64,000 bases of DNA from [Eubacterium] saphenum (GCA_004557645.1 SFGI01000001.1:1-64000), one strand, 5' to 3'. Positions 22,776-31,008 are shown, counted from the stretch's first letter. Notes: generated by a model not told the origin, from the sequence alone. A program made the numbers and translations.

Positions 22776-23495
22776 TTACTTCAAAGGATCTTTTTTGATT
22801 TTTCCGGCATTGCGGGGGTATTTCTTGGGCGTGGGCGCAATTTTCTCGATGAATACCAATTTATGAGACAAATCGGTATGAGGGATGGCAACATCCCTGA
22901 TCTCCACCAGTCTGCCGCCCAGCTTTTCCAAAGCACCCTTGGCCTGGGCCACTTCCGCCTCCGCATCGGGGCCTTTCAAAGCCGCCAATCTGCCGCCCAC
23001 CCGTACAAAAGGCAGGCAGTATTCCGAAAGAACTGCCAGATTTGCCACGGCACGGGAAACACACAGGTCGAATTTCTCCCTGTAATCGGGGTTCTGCCCC
23101 CCGTCCTCCGCACGGCTGTGGACATAGTTCAAGCCATCCAGGTTCAGCTGTGCGCCCACCTCCTGCAGGAAACCGATGCGCTTCTGCAGGGAATCCAGCA
23201 ATGTCAGCTCAATTTCAGGGCAGGCGATCTTCACAGGCACACCGGGAAAGCCTGCCCCGGTGCCAACGTCGATGACCTGCATCCCCTTTTTCCATTCCAC
23301 CGCAGGCACAAGGCTCAGGCAATCGGCAAAATGCTTCAAAACAACCTCCCGTTTTTCCGTAATGGCGGTCAGGTTCATTTTTTCATTCCATTCCAGCAGA
23401 AGGGAAAGGTATGTCATAAACTGCTCCAACTGGGCTTCGCTGAGGGCAACACCCATCTGGTCACAGCAATCCTTCAGTAATGCTTTATATTCCAT
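22776..23495 (-). CDS. rsmG: 16S rRNA (guanine527-N7)-methyltransferase
   Basis: 239 residues, the usual length of RsmG/GidB, which methylates G527 of 16S rRNA using S-adenosylmethionine. The Rossmann motif I is VIDVGTGAGFPGVP; NLTAITE near the N-terminus, LLDSLQKRIGFL and SRAVANLAVL follow in order. Its position after mnmG is conserved in Firmicutes. A small unknown gene sits between the two. Confidence 0.95.
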   Translation of the reverse strand: MEYKALLKDCCDQMGVALSEAQLEQFMTYLSLLLEWNEKMNLTAITEKREVVLKHFADCLSLVPAVEWKKGMQVIDVGTGAGFPGVPVKIACPEIELTLLDSLQKRIGFLQEVGAQLNLDGLNYVHSRAEDGGQNPDYREKFDLCVSRAVANLAVLSEYCLPFVRVGGRLAALKGPDAEAEVAQAKGALEKLGGRLVEIRDVAIPHTDLSHKLVFIEKIAPTPKKYPRNAGKIKKDPLK

Positions 23496-23498
23496 GGT

Positions 23499-23939
23499 TT
23501 ATTCCTTCCCTTCTTTTTCAATGCTGAAAATCTTCCATTTGCCATAGGAATCGGGCTCCGCCACCATACGGAAGGAAAAGATCTCCCCGTCCTTGCTGTT
23601 TTTCGTGACAGAAACCGTGCGGATGCCGTTTCTGCTTTCATCAGCAAAGCAATGGTATTCCTTCAAATCCTTCAAAAAGCCTTCCATTTCCTCATAATCC
23701 ACTGCTTCTGCAACCCTGCTGGAAAAATAGCCCATGGCTTCCTCTTTTTTTCCGCTTTCCACCGCCTGCAAAAAGGAACGAAGGGTTCCTCTGGGGTTGG
23801 GCAGGGAAACATAGGCAGGCTTGCGGTTATCGAAAACGGCATCTTCTAGGGAAAAGGTCCCCTTGGGCAGGTGCAGCTTTTTCTCGCCCCGTTTCAGTTG
23901 TCTGTTATTTTCATTCCATGGCAGAAAAAATCCTGTCAT
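23499..23939 (-). CDS. hypothetical protein between mnmG and rsmG
   Basis: About 146 residues from the ATG at 23939; a TTG at 23957 gives six more. It is soluble, with an acidic helical centre and a beta-rich C-terminus (FSFRMVAEPDSYGKWKIFSIE) that resembles DUF4878/NTF2-like export-associated folds, but no assignment is safe. It is tightly packed between mnmG (about 24 bp) and rsmG (3 bp), so it is co-transcribed with translation-related genes. Confidence 0.65.
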   Translation of the reverse strand: MTGFFLPWNENNRQLKRGEKKLHLPKGTFSLEDAVFDNRKPAYVSLPNPRGTLRSFLQAVESGKKEEAMGYFSSRVAEAVDYEEMEGFLKDLKEYHCFADESRNGIRTVSVTKNSKDGEIFSFRMVAEPDSYGKWKIFSIEKEGKE

Positions 23940-23963
23940 AGCATCACATCCATTCAATGTTCT

Positions 23964-25844
23964 TCAATGTTTTCTTTTCATCTGCTCCATGTAGATGAGC
24001 AATACGGAAATATCCGCAGGGGATACCCCTGTGATTCGGCTGGCCTGCCCCAGGTTCTGGGGGCGAACCAGATTCAGCTTCTGTCTTGCCTCCAGGCGCA
24101 GCCCCTGAATGGTCTCATAATCCAGATCCATAGGCAGCAGGCGGCCTTCCAGCTTCTTGAACTGCTCCACCTGCTTTAACTGTTGGTCGATATAGCCGGC
24201 ATATTTGATCTGGATATTCACCTGCTCCCGTACATCCGCAGGCAATTCGGGACGTTCCGGGTCGATTTCCGCCAGAGCATCATAAGTCAGCTGGGGACGT
24301 TTGATGAGGTCAGAAAGGCGGGCGCCATTCTTGATAGGAGCTGTGTTGTATCTTTCCAAAAGGGCAACCACAGGCTCACTTGGGCCCATGGTCACACCCT
24401 GTACTCTTTCGATTTCCGCCGCCACCAACCGTTCTTTTTCCCGCAGGGCTTCATATCTTTCCTCGGAGATCAGACCGATTTCGTGGCCGATGGGGGTCAG
24501 TCTCTGGTCGGCATTATCCTGCCGCAGCAGCAGGCGGAATTCCGCACGGCTGGTCATCATTCTATAGGGCTCTCTGGTGCCTTTGTTTACGATATCATCG
24601 ATCAGCACACCGATATACCCATCGGAACGCTGCAAAATCAGAGGTTCCTTCCCCTGAATATACTGCACCGCATTGATGCCGCCGATGAGCCCCTGAGCAG
24701 CCGCTTCCTCATAACCGGAAGAACCGTTGAACTGCCCTGCACTGAACAGACCGGGGAAATCCTTGAATTCCAAGGAAAGCTTCAGCTGGGTGGCATCGAT
24801 GCAATCGTATTCGATAGCATAGGCAAAACGGGTAATTTCGCAGTTTTCCAAGCCGGGGATGGTACGATACATGGCGATCTGCACATCCTCGGGAAGGGAA
24901 GAGCTCATGCCCTGAATATACATTTCTTCCGTATTTTCCCCTTCGGGCTCCACAAAAAGCTGATGCCGTTCCTTATCTGCAAAGCGGACGATCTTATCTT
25001 CGATAGAGGGGCAATAGCGGGGGCCTGTCCCTTCGATGACACCGCCGAACATGGGAGAACGGTGCAGGTTTTCCCGAATGACTTGATGGGTCTTTTCGTT
25101 GGTATAGGTCAGCCAGCAAAGGGCCTGAGGCTTTTCGATGTCCTCAGGTTTATTTTCAAAGGAGAAAGGCACGATATCCTCGTCCCCATACTGGGGCTGC
25201 ATCTTGCTCAAGTCCAGAGAATTTTTATTCATTCTGGCAGGGGTGCCTGTTTTGAAACGGAAGAGGTCGATGCCCATTTCCTTCAGCTTTGCAGAAAGCT
25301 TTGTGGCAGGCATCAGGTTGTTGGGGCCGCTTTCGGTGATATGTTCCCCCGTCAGACAGCGGGCTTTCATGTATGTTCCCATACAAAGCACCACAGCCTT
25401 GCAGTTGTAGACCGCACCGGAAGCCGTCACAACGCCGCTGACCTTGCCCTCCTCCATGAGGATATCCACGATCTCCGCCTGTTTGATTTTTAAGTTAGGT
25501 GTATTTTCCAGACGATGCTTCATTTCTGTCTGATAAGCGATCTTATCCGCCTGGGCCCGCAGGGAATAAACCGCAGGGCCTTTGCCCGTATTCAGCATTT
25601 TTGTCTGGATATAGGTTTTGTCGATGACCTTGCCCATTTCACCGCCCAATGCGTCGATCTCCCGCACCAGATGCCCCTTGGAGCTGCCCCCGATGGAGGG
25701 GTTGCAGGGCATCATGGCAATACTGTCCAGAGAAATGGCAAACATCACCGTATTCATGCCAAGGCGGGCCGCCGCAAGGGCCGCTTCACAGCCGGCATGA
25801 CCGCCGCCGATGATGGCAACGTCGATGGTTTCTGCATGATACAT
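23964..25844 (-). CDS. mnmG: tRNA uridine-5-carboxymethylaminomethyl modification enzyme MnmG
   Basis: 626 residues from the ATG at 25844, spaced nine bases after GAGG and opening [19 protein letters not shown] as MnmG proteins do; an ATG five codons earlier is possible. It is the FAD/NADH-dependent partner of MnmE that modifies U34 of certain tRNAs. FAD-binding [42 protein letters not shown] and the C-terminal [14 protein letters not shown] are all present. mnmE normally lies upstream; here the prophage begins instead. Confidence 0.96.
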   Translation of the reverse strand: MYHAETIDVAIIGGGHAGCEAALAAARLGMNTVMFAISLDSIAMMPCNPSIGGSSKGHLVREIDALGGEMGKVIDKTYIQTKMLNTGKGPAVYSLRAQADKIAYQTEMKHRLENTPNLKIKQAEIVDILMEEGKVSGVVTASGAVYNCKAVVLCMGTYMKARCLTGEHITESGPNNLMPATKLSAKLKEMGIDLFRFKTGTPARMNKNSLDLSKMQPQYGDEDIVPFSFENKPEDIEKPQALCWLTYTNEKTHQVIRENLHRSPMFGGVIEGTGPRYCPSIEDKIVRFADKERHQLFVEPEGENTEEMYIQGMSSSLPEDVQIAMYRTIPGLENCEITRFAYAIEYDCIDATQLKLSLEFKDFPGLFSAGQFNGSSGYEEAAAQGLIGGINAVQYIQGKEPLILQRSDGYIGVLIDDIVNKGTREPYRMMTSRAEFRLLLRQDNADQRLTPIGHEIGLISEERYEALREKERLVAAEIERVQGVTMGPSEPVVALLERYNTAPIKNGARLSDLIKRPQLTYDALAEIDPERPELPADVREQVNIQIKYAGYIDQQLKQVEQFKKLEGRLLPMDLDYETIQGLRLEARQKLNLVRPQNLGQASRITGVSPADISVLLIYMEQMKRKH

Positions 25845-25899
25845 ATTCAAATTCCTCATTTCTATAAAGGATTATCATTGAAAATTACTCTAATACTTT

Positions 25900-25928
25900 A
25901 TTTTACACGAAAAAAAGGGAAAACACAA
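25900..25928 (-). promoter_or_regulatory. candidate promoter of mnmG
   Basis: Minus strand: TTGTGT (25923-25928), 17-nt spacer, TAAAAT (25900-25905), 56 bp before the chosen start. It overlaps the upstream terminator. Confidence 0.4.
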
Positions 25929-25939
25929 CGTTTTCCCTG
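25910..25939 (-). terminator. terminator upstream of mnmG
   Basis: AGGGAAAAC/GTTTTCCCT stem followed on the minus strand by seven T residues. It would end a transcript entering from the right, and so probably marks the last host sequence before the prophage. Confidence 0.7.
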
Positions 25940-25998
25940 CAAAATGTCAAGAATAAATTGCAAAAAACTTGAAAAAATTTTTTGAACAAGGCAAAATT

Positions 25999-26024
25999 GA
26001 GCCGCTGGACAGGTCCAGCGGCTC
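25999..26024 (-). terminator. hairpin terminator next to the IS30-type transposase
   Basis: A perfect 12-bp inverted repeat (GAGCCGCTGGAC and complement) with a 2-nt centre. The plus strand continues TTGTTTT and the minus strand AATTTT. It lies 90 bp past the transposase stop at the prophage edge. Confidence 0.65.
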
Positions 26025-26114
26025 TTGTTTTATCCAATTTTGCGGCAGATAGCAATGCAAAAGCCGCCGGAGGGCATAGAGCCGCCCCGGCTGGTTGGAG
26101 ATGCGTATGCGGTT

Positions 26115-27149
26115 TTAGGCGGCCAGGTACTCCCGCATCAAAGCCTCTGAGCTTTTCCACCCAAGCACCTTGCGGGGATAACTGTTTATCCACCGCTCTG
26201 CTTTGCGGATGTCTGAGATAGCCACCTCATCAAAATTGGTGCCCTTGGGAAAAAACCGCCGGATTATTCTATTCATGTTTTCATTGCTCCCACGCTCATG
26301 TGGTGCGTATGGGTGGCAGTAGTAAACACGGGTGCGCTTTCCTTTTCTGCGGCAGGACTTCTCCATCCCCTCAAAATCTGAAAACTCACAGCCGTTGTCC
26401 ACGGTGATGCTCTTAAAAATGCGGTAAAAGTTTTTGCCAAAGCGGCGCTCCAGACCATTGAGAGCACGGACCACGCTGGCGGATGTGTGATCTGGTACAG
26501 CCAAGATGATGCCAGCTCTGGTGAGCCGTTCTGTGAGGACCAGCAAGGCCCGGTTGGAGCCCACAGTGCCCATCACGCTGTCAAGCTCCCAATGGCCAAA
26601 GGTGTTGCGCTCTTTTATTTCTGCCGGGCGGTGTTCGATGCTCTCCCCACGGGGCGGCTTTGCGGCCCGTTTCTGCCAGCCCTGCTCATAACGGCGGCGG
26701 CCTTTTTCGTGTAGGTGCTCCGGCGTGAGCTCCAGGAACACATCCCCACGGTAAATGTAGTTGTAAAGGGTGCTTTCACAAATGTTTGTGTCAAACTGCT
26801 GGCCCTCCCGGATGACGGCCAGAACGGCCCCAGGAGAAAACTGCTCATCAATGATCTTGCGCTCCACAAACTCCACAAAGGCGTAGTCATGGCCAATCTT
26901 GAGGTCCGGCCCTTTGTCTTTCAGATGCTCTCTATATTTCCTCTCAGCAACATCCGGGCAATAGCGCTCCTCAAAGGTGTAGTCACTGGTTTGCTGAACG
27001 CAGAGGCCCCGGTTGATTTCATTGTAGACGGTTTTGATGCACACGCCAAGGGCCTCAGCAATAGCGGCCTTGGTGCATTTTGCTTTGAGCATCTTTTCCA
27101 GCGTTAGCCGGTCATTCCAGGTCAGATGATGAAATCCTTTGTGGTTCAT
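26115..27149 (-). CDS. IS30-family transposase
   Basis: 344 residues. The N-terminal helix-turn-helix is LTWNDRLTLEKMLKAKCTKAAIAEALGVCIKTVYNEINRG. The DDE core follows: GHWELDSVMG (first Asp), ITVDNGCEFSDF (second Asp) and HERGSNENMNR (Glu), with the FPKGTNF and EALMREYL elements typical of IS30. AAGGAGG precedes the ATG. It looks intact. No matching terminal inverted repeats were recognised on its flanks, so it may be an IS30 copy with ends I could not see, or a phage-borne recombinase. It sits exactly at the prophage-chromosome junction. Confidence 0.9.
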   Translation of the reverse strand: MNHKGFHHLTWNDRLTLEKMLKAKCTKAAIAEALGVCIKTVYNEINRGLCVQQTSDYTFEERYCPDVAERKYREHLKDKGPDLKIGHDYAFVEFVERKIIDEQFSPGAVLAVIREGQQFDTNICESTLYNYIYRGDVFLELTPEHLHEKGRRRYEQGWQKRAAKPPRGESIEHRPAEIKERNTFGHWELDSVMGTVGSNRALLVLTERLTRAGIILAVPDHTSASVVRALNGLERRFGKNFYRIFKSITVDNGCEFSDFEGMEKSCRRKGKRTRVYYCHPYAPHERGSNENMNRIIRRFFPKGTNFDEVAISDIRKAERWINSYPRKVLGWKSSEALMREYLAA

Positions 27150-27171
27150 GTCGGTGCCTCCTTGAAATAGA

Positions 27172-27197
27172 AAAGCGGGGTGCTGCCACCCCGCTTT
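27172..27197 (-). terminator. terminator of the distal XRE gene
   Basis: AAAGCGGGGTG, CTGC loop, CACCCCGCTTT, then TTTTCTATTT on the minus strand; 10 bp past the XRE stop and just before the transposase. Confidence 0.8.
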
Positions 27198-27207
27198 GCC
27201 ATGTGTG

Positions 27208-27459
27208 TCACATCATTGCTTTGTATTGCTCCAGCAGGTCAGTGGTTTCACTGTCCGGCAGGATGTCCTCCAGCTTGCAGTGGAGGGCTGTGCATATTTT
27301 CAGCAGCGTGGCCAGCCTTGCGCCGCTCAAGTCCTTGGCTCCCTGTTCGTAATATTGGAGCATCCTGGTGTTGATGTTGGCGGCGGTGGCCAGTTGGGAT
27401 TGTGACAGACCACTTGCAAGACGGGTGAGCTGGAGCTTGCTGGTTTTCATCTGGTCCAT
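27208..27459 (-). CDS. XRE-family regulator of the prophage (83 aa)
   Basis: A small Cro/CI-like protein. LTRLASGLSQSQLATAANINTRMLQYYEQGAKDLSGARLATLLKICTALHC is the helix-turn-helix, followed by a short acidic tail. AGGAGG is nine bases before the ATG. Its promoter carries a perfect 22-bp palindrome between the -35 and -10 boxes, arguing for tight autorepression. Terminators on both sides make it a one-gene unit. Confidence 0.87.
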   Translation of the reverse strand: MDQMKTSKLQLTRLASGLSQSQLATAANINTRMLQYYEQGAKDLSGARLATLLKICTALHCKLEDILPDSETTDLLEQYKAMM

Positions 27460-27490
27460 AAAGCGGCACCTCCTGTTGGTTTCTGTCTTT

Positions 27491-27520
27491 ACTATACACC
27501 AAAAGGTGTATAGTTGTCAA
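27491..27520 (-). promoter_or_regulatory. promoter with a perfect palindromic operator for the distal XRE gene
   Basis: Minus strand: TTGACA (27515-27520), 18-nt spacer, TATAGT (27491-27496). The palindrome CTATACACC-AAAA-GGTGTATAG (27492-27513) fills the whole spacer. Confidence 0.85.
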
Positions 27521-27522
27521 GA

Positions 27523-27559
27523 AAAAAATTGAGCAGCCCTTGGAAAAAATGGGCTGCTC
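27523..27559 (-). terminator. terminator of the repressor-like XRE gene
   Basis: GAGCAGCCC, 11-nt loop, GGGCTGCTC; on the minus strand followed by AATTTTTTT. It separates the two XRE units. Confidence 0.8.
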
Positions 27560-27562
27560 ATT

Positions 27563-27850
27563 TCATTTTTCGCCTTTATTTCTCAGCATGTCCGCCATTT
27601 CAGTCAACAGGGCAATCTCTCTGTCACTCAAGCCGGTCACATTCACGCTGTCCAGGTTTTCAATGCCCAGCAGGTAGTCCGTGGATACAGAGAACACCCT
27701 GGCCAGCTCCACCAGGCACGCAGGGGACGGCATTGAGAGGCCCTGCTCCCAAGAGTTCACACCGTTTCTTGTCACGCCAAGCCGCCGGGCAAGCTCTGCT
27801 TGGCTCCAGCCTCTTGCCTCCCGCAGCTTTTTGATTTTCTCTGCGATCAT
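27563..27850 (-). CDS. XRE-family repressor-like protein of the prophage (95 aa)
   Basis: ATG at 27850 eight bases after GAGGAGG; a GTG two codons earlier is less likely. The helix-turn-helix MIAEKIKKLREARGWSQAELARRLGVTRNGVNSWEQG is followed by the CLVELARVFSVSTDYLLG helices that define phage-type XRE repressors, and a C-terminal helix for dimerisation. It is transcribed divergently from the membrane-protein gene at 28000, with a perfect palindrome over its own -35 box. It lacks a peptidase domain, so RecA-type self-cleavage is not expected. Confidence 0.88.
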   Translation of the reverse strand: MIAEKIKKLREARGWSQAELARRLGVTRNGVNSWEQGLSMPSPACLVELARVFSVSTDYLLGIENLDSVNVTGLSDREIALLTEMADMLRNKGEK

Positions 27851-27874
27851 CCGCACCGCCTCCTCTCAAAAATA

Positions 27875-27952
27875 ATTATAGTTGGCACTTATGACATGTC
27901 ATTATTACTTTTGGCTCCACTACTTGACGAAAAAGTGCTGTGCAACTATAAT
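27875..27952. promoter_or_regulatory. divergent promoter pair with central operator
   Basis: Rightward: TTGACG (27924-27929), 17-nt spacer, TATAAT (27947-27952), driving 28000-28698. Leftward: ATGACA (27897-27902), 16-nt spacer, TATAAT (27875-27880), driving the XRE gene. The perfect palindrome ATGACATGTCAT (27891-27902) contains the leftward -35. The two spacers are imperfect inverted copies of each other, as if related operators lay on both sides. Confidence 0.75.
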
Positions 27953-27999
27953 TGAGAGTGTAAAAGTTCGGAATAAACAAGAAAAGGTGGGGGGAAGAT

Positions 28000-28698
28000 A
28001 TGAAACGATTTTTAACACGCTTTGGGCGGATAATCAAAACAGCATTAGGAGTGATGTGCGGGTTGTGCACATTGGTCTATGTGGTCACAGCTATCACGGA
28101 GGCAGATATGCGGACCATGTTCACAGTGCTGGCCATTATATTTGGCCTGTTCACATTCCTGCTCTTGAGAAAGAAAAAGCCAAAGGCAGAGCCGGTTGTT
28201 TCTGATCTGGCGCAGCCCGCAGAGACAGGCATCAATATATCCTTTGCACCACAAGAAGTGACAGAAGATATTTTGCAGGACATGAGGAAATGTTACAAAC
28301 CAATGCAAGCGCAAGATGATATGCGTATTATGCTGGATAGTTTCAAACTGTGCCAGCAAACTACAAATTTTGATACTTTTATCAGCCGTCTTGAGCTGGG
28401 ACAAAGGTGCGCTTTGACACTCCTGCAAGCACATAAAGCGGGGTGCAAGGTCCCGGATAAAAAAGACATAAAGACATGTGACACACTGCTGGCCAGTGTC
28501 ACGGAGCTCAAGACAGCTTTTCTGGAGCGTACTTATATCAAGGAAACAAACGCAGCTTTACTGCTGAAAACTCCAGCCGGACAGCACCGCAGGTTGGAGG
28601 CATATTTGACCATGTTGCAAGAGCATGAGGATGATTTCATGGATGTAGAGGATGCATATAATAAAACGCTCAATGACATCCAGACACTAATGCTGTGA
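28000..28698 (+). CDS. prophage membrane protein, possible lysogenic-conversion gene
   Basis: 232 residues: a basic N-terminus, two hydrophobic segments (about 13-32 and 39-57), a KKKPK stop-transfer patch, then a roughly 170-residue helical, charged cytoplasmic domain without a known motif. AGGTGGGGGGAAGAT precedes the ATG. It is the only plus-strand gene in the prophage and shares a divergent control region with the repressor-like gene, the layout of genes expressed in the lysogen. Superinfection exclusion or another surface change is possible; this is inference. Confidence 0.75.
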   Translation: MKRFLTRFGRIIKTALGVMCGLCTLVYVVTAITEADMRTMFTVLAIIFGLFTFLLLRKKKPKAEPVVSDLAQPAETGINISFAPQEVTEDILQDMRKCYKPMQAQDDMRIMLDSFKLCQQTTNFDTFISRLELGQRCALTLLQAHKAGCKVPDKKDIKTCDTLLASVTELKTAFLERTYIKETNAALLLKTPAGQHRRLEAYLTMLQEHEDDFMDVEDAYNKTLNDIQTLML

Positions 28699-28703
28699 CA
28701 ACA

Positions 28704-28737
28704 AAAAACCGGAGAGGTTTGACCCTCTCCGGTTTTT
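28704..28737. terminator. bidirectional terminator between converging genes
   Basis: ACCGGAGAGG, six-base loop, CCTCTCCGGT with A- and T-runs outside, between the plus-strand membrane gene and the end of the minus-strand late genes. Confidence 0.9.
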
Positions 28738-28738
28738 A

Positions 28739-29212
28739 TCATACTTTGAAAGCATCTTTGAGCAGCCGCTCCAGCTTTTTCTCTATGAGCCCAGGAGCCA
28801 AGCGCTCTAAGTCTTGTTCAGATAAGGTGAGGAAATACTGGCCCGGCACCCATCCCTTGCCGTTTGGTGTTCGGTGCCCAAACTCAACATAGCTGGCATA
28901 CTCCACGGGGTTGATGACCTCAATGGTGTATGTGTTGCCGGTTTTCGTGATTGACAGAGAATTGGCATATTCTGCGCCACTGCCAGGGCTTTGTTTTCCC
29001 GTCCAGCCCCGGCGCAGGGTGCCGCCTTTTTTTCCGCTGGCCTTTGGGTATTGGCCAACGGGCGTGCGTGGTATCACAAGGGCCAGCAACCGGGCCGCAA
29101 GCTCTTTGGACACATCCCTGCAAAACCGGTCAAGGTCCATGCTTTGGAGCCTGGCAAGGTTATCCCGGAGCTGCTGGAGCTGTTTATAATCGCAGTTGCC
29201 CCATCTTGCCAT
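28739..29212 (-). CDS. HK97 gp10-like (XkdI-type) head-tail protein, displaced
   Basis: 157 residues. A helical N-terminal part, VIPRTPVGQ, GTLRRGW, and VEYASYVEFGHRTPNGKGWVPGQYFLT followed by a C-terminal helix are the marks of the HK97 gp10/XkdI family, which joins head completion to the tail. In PBSX-like phages this gene lies between XkdH- and XkdJ-type genes; here that place (47160-47173) is empty, and the gene is found beyond the lysis genes. It may serve the same role from a new position, or be a second-hand copy. Confidence 0.82.
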   Translation of the reverse strand: MARWGNCDYKQLQQLRDNLARLQSMDLDRFCRDVSKELAARLLALVIPRTPVGQYPKASGKKGGTLRRGWTGKQSPGSGAEYANSLSITKTGNTYTIEVINPVEYASYVEFGHRTPNGKGWVPGQYFLTLSEQDLERLAPGLIEKKLERLLKDAFKV

Positions 29213-29341
29213 AGTATCACACTCCTCTTCGGCTTTTTTCTATCGGAAAAAACAGCCCGTTTTAGTACGGTAGGGGTAAACTTACCCCTCCGCACTTAAA
29301 AGGCCGCTGTGGGGCCTCTGTGCGGCGCACAGGGGCTATTT
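29213..29341. other. intergenic hairpins between the lysis module and the gp10-like gene
   Basis: Contains GGGGTAA-2nt-TTACCCC (about 29274-29289) and a TGTGC-3nt-GCACA stem with GGCC-rich flanks (29302-29336). The stretch may carry a promoter or processing site for the last gene; no clear -35/-10 pair was found. Confidence 0.35.
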
Positions 29342-29653
29342 TTATTCTTTCTTATCCTGCAACTGGATGATGGCCTCTTTCAGTTTATCAAAGCCAAACA
29401 TTGCCGCATAGGACACGAAAAAGCCAAGCACGATGGCCGCCGCCACAGTGTACCATACCACCCCAATGCTCTTGATCTGGCAGTAGGCGAAAAACACGGC
29501 CAGTGTGAGCACCATGGACACGATGACCGCCAGAATGTTGGTGGGCAGCTTGTCCCAGGTGAGCTTTTTGAGGACCTGGACAATGATGTTGGTGACTACC
29601 ACAAGGGCACCAGCAAGGCTGAGAATAACGGACCAGTCAAAAAAGTTTTCCAT
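29342..29653 (-). CDS. phage holin
   Basis: 103 residues with about three hydrophobic segments (8-27, 38-58, 64-84) and a charged C-terminus (QLQDKKE). Small size, membrane topology and a start 18 bp after the lysin gene identify a holin. It would open the membrane at the end of the lytic cycle. Confidence 0.8.
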   Translation of the reverse strand: MENFFDWSVILSLAGALVVVTNIIVQVLKKLTWDKLPTNILAVIVSMVLTLAVFFAYCQIKSIGVVWYTVAAAIVLGFFVSYAAMFGFDKLKEAIIQLQDKKE

Positions 29654-29671
29654 GTTCTTTTCTCCTCTCTT

Positions 29672-30700
29672 TTACCCCACAAGCGTGAGGTCATTGATAT
29701 TGACTGCGGCGGTGACCACGCCGCCCTGGCCGATGACAACACGGGAGCCAGACATCTCCATCACAGTGTAGGTGTTGGCATACACAAAAGCGGCCAGAGA
29801 GCCGCCGGTGTAGGTCTTGGCTCCCTTGTTGACCTTTACCTTGGAGCCCTTGACGATTGCCGCAGAGCTCTCCACGGAGATGTCAGCGGCATCCACCCAG
29901 CCATACACGGTGGAGGCACTGCCGGTGGTCTTGATGAGGTGATAGGGGTGCTTGCCGGTCTTGGCCACAGCCGTGACCTTGGCCTTTCCGGGTTTGCAGC
30001 TCTTGCCGTTGACCGCATTGGAGCTGACATAGTGCTTGGTGCCCGTAAAGGTCACCACATCGCCAACAGAGAGCTCCAGAGCGGTGCTTGTGCCGTTGCT
30101 GGGCTGGGAGGCCTCCGGGGCTTTCCCGTCCACCTCAGCGCCCGTGTAGTCCACCCAAGGCATCTTGCCGTGCTTGGTCCAGGTGCGTGCATCATACCCG
30201 GCCTTTGCGCCGATGTTGGCCACTGCGGTGACCTGCACGCAGTTTTTCCAGCGGGGTGTGCACTCCACTGCCAGGCCGCCGCCAATATAAATGCCGATGT
30301 GGCCGGAACACCAGACGGCCTCACCAACAGTGATGCCGGAAAAGTCCGTTGTCACATCAGAGCACAGCTTGATGGCCTGGTCTGCTCCCACATCGGGTAC
30401 GCCGTTGCTGGCGTATGTAGCGCCGCCGTAGGTCTTGGCGGCATTGCCGCACCATCCCCAGAGGATGCCTTTGATGAGGTTGACGCAATCAAAGCCATAC
30501 ACGGGAGGGCTCTGGTCTGCGGCGGCCTTAATCATGGCGGTGCGTGTTGCGTCCTTGTTGTAGGTGTGGTTGGTGCAATAGCGGGTCACATTGGCCCCCG
30601 TCAGCGGTGCGCCAAAGCACCCCATCACATACAGCGTCTTATAGTTTTTTGCGATGTCCACGGCCTTGTCCACCAAGGTCTGGGCTTTCATTTTAGCCAT
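29672..30700 (-). CDS. endolysin: NlpC/P60-like peptidase with C-terminal SH3-like repeats
   Basis: 342 residues. The catalytic domain (about 1-190) has the Cys in GFDCVNLIKGILWGW and the His in SGHIGIYIGGGLAVEC. After a Ser/Thr/Pro linker (about 193-205) two beta-rich SH3-like repeats follow (LSVGDVVTFTGTKHY and KGSKVKVNKGAKTY), likely for cell-wall binding. No signal peptide. AGGAGG precedes the ATG. Unlike the lysin at 15.4 kb, it carries a long binding region. It degrades peptidoglycan during lysis. Confidence 0.87.
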   Translation of the reverse strand: MAKMKAQTLVDKAVDIAKNYKTLYVMGCFGAPLTGANVTRYCTNHTYNKDATRTAMIKAAADQSPPVYGFDCVNLIKGILWGWCGNAAKTYGGATYASNGVPDVGADQAIKLCSDVTTDFSGITVGEAVWCSGHIGIYIGGGLAVECTPRWKNCVQVTAVANIGAKAGYDARTWTKHGKMPWVDYTGAEVDGKAPEASQPSNGTSTALELSVGDVVTFTGTKHYVSSNAVNGKSCKPGKAKVTAVAKTGKHPYHLIKTTGSASTVYGWVDAADISVESSAAIVKGSKVKVNKGAKTYTGGSLAAFVYANTYTVMEMSGSRVVIGQGGVVTAAVNINDLTLVG

Positions 30701-30714
30701 GGATGTCCTCCTTT

Positions 30715-30993
30715 TCAGTCTTTCAGCACGATCTCAGCAGCACGGAGGGCCACATCAGCCCCGTATTTATCCGCAAACTGCTTGAGAAAGCGCTGGGCAT
30801 ATTTCGCCCGGTTTTCATTTTTCGATTTCCAGTAGTAAAAACCGCCCCAGGCTCCGTCTGTCACAAAGGATGTCCCGGCCAGCACCGCAATGGCCGTGGC
30901 ATCCTTTTCCATGAGCGTGCCAATGATTGTGACAAGGCAGAGCAGGACGGAGATGAAGATGTGCAAAATAAGCATTTTCTTGGAAAACTCCAT
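30715..30993 (-). CDS. phage membrane protein in the lysis module
   Basis: 92 residues from the ATG at 30993, ten bases after AAAGGAG. Two hydrophobic segments (about 5-24 and 33-53) are followed by a charged helical tail (YWKSKNENRAKYAQRFLKQFADKYG). It may be a second holin, antiholin or spanin-like helper; sequence does not decide. Confidence 0.65.
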   Translation of the reverse strand: MEFSKKMLILHIFISVLLCLVTIIGTLMEKDATAIAVLAGTSFVTDGAWGGFYYWKSKNENRAKYAQRFLKQFADKYGADVALRAAEIVLKD

Positions 30994-31008
30994 CCTGCTC
31001 ACTCTCCT

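Noticed and set aside
29309..30835. Long plus-strand frame opposite the prophage lysin, and similar long frames at 45140-46642, 47932-49455 and 59071-60690
   Set aside because: They mirror conserved phage genes on the other strand; their products match nothing and arise from the GC-rich codon pattern.
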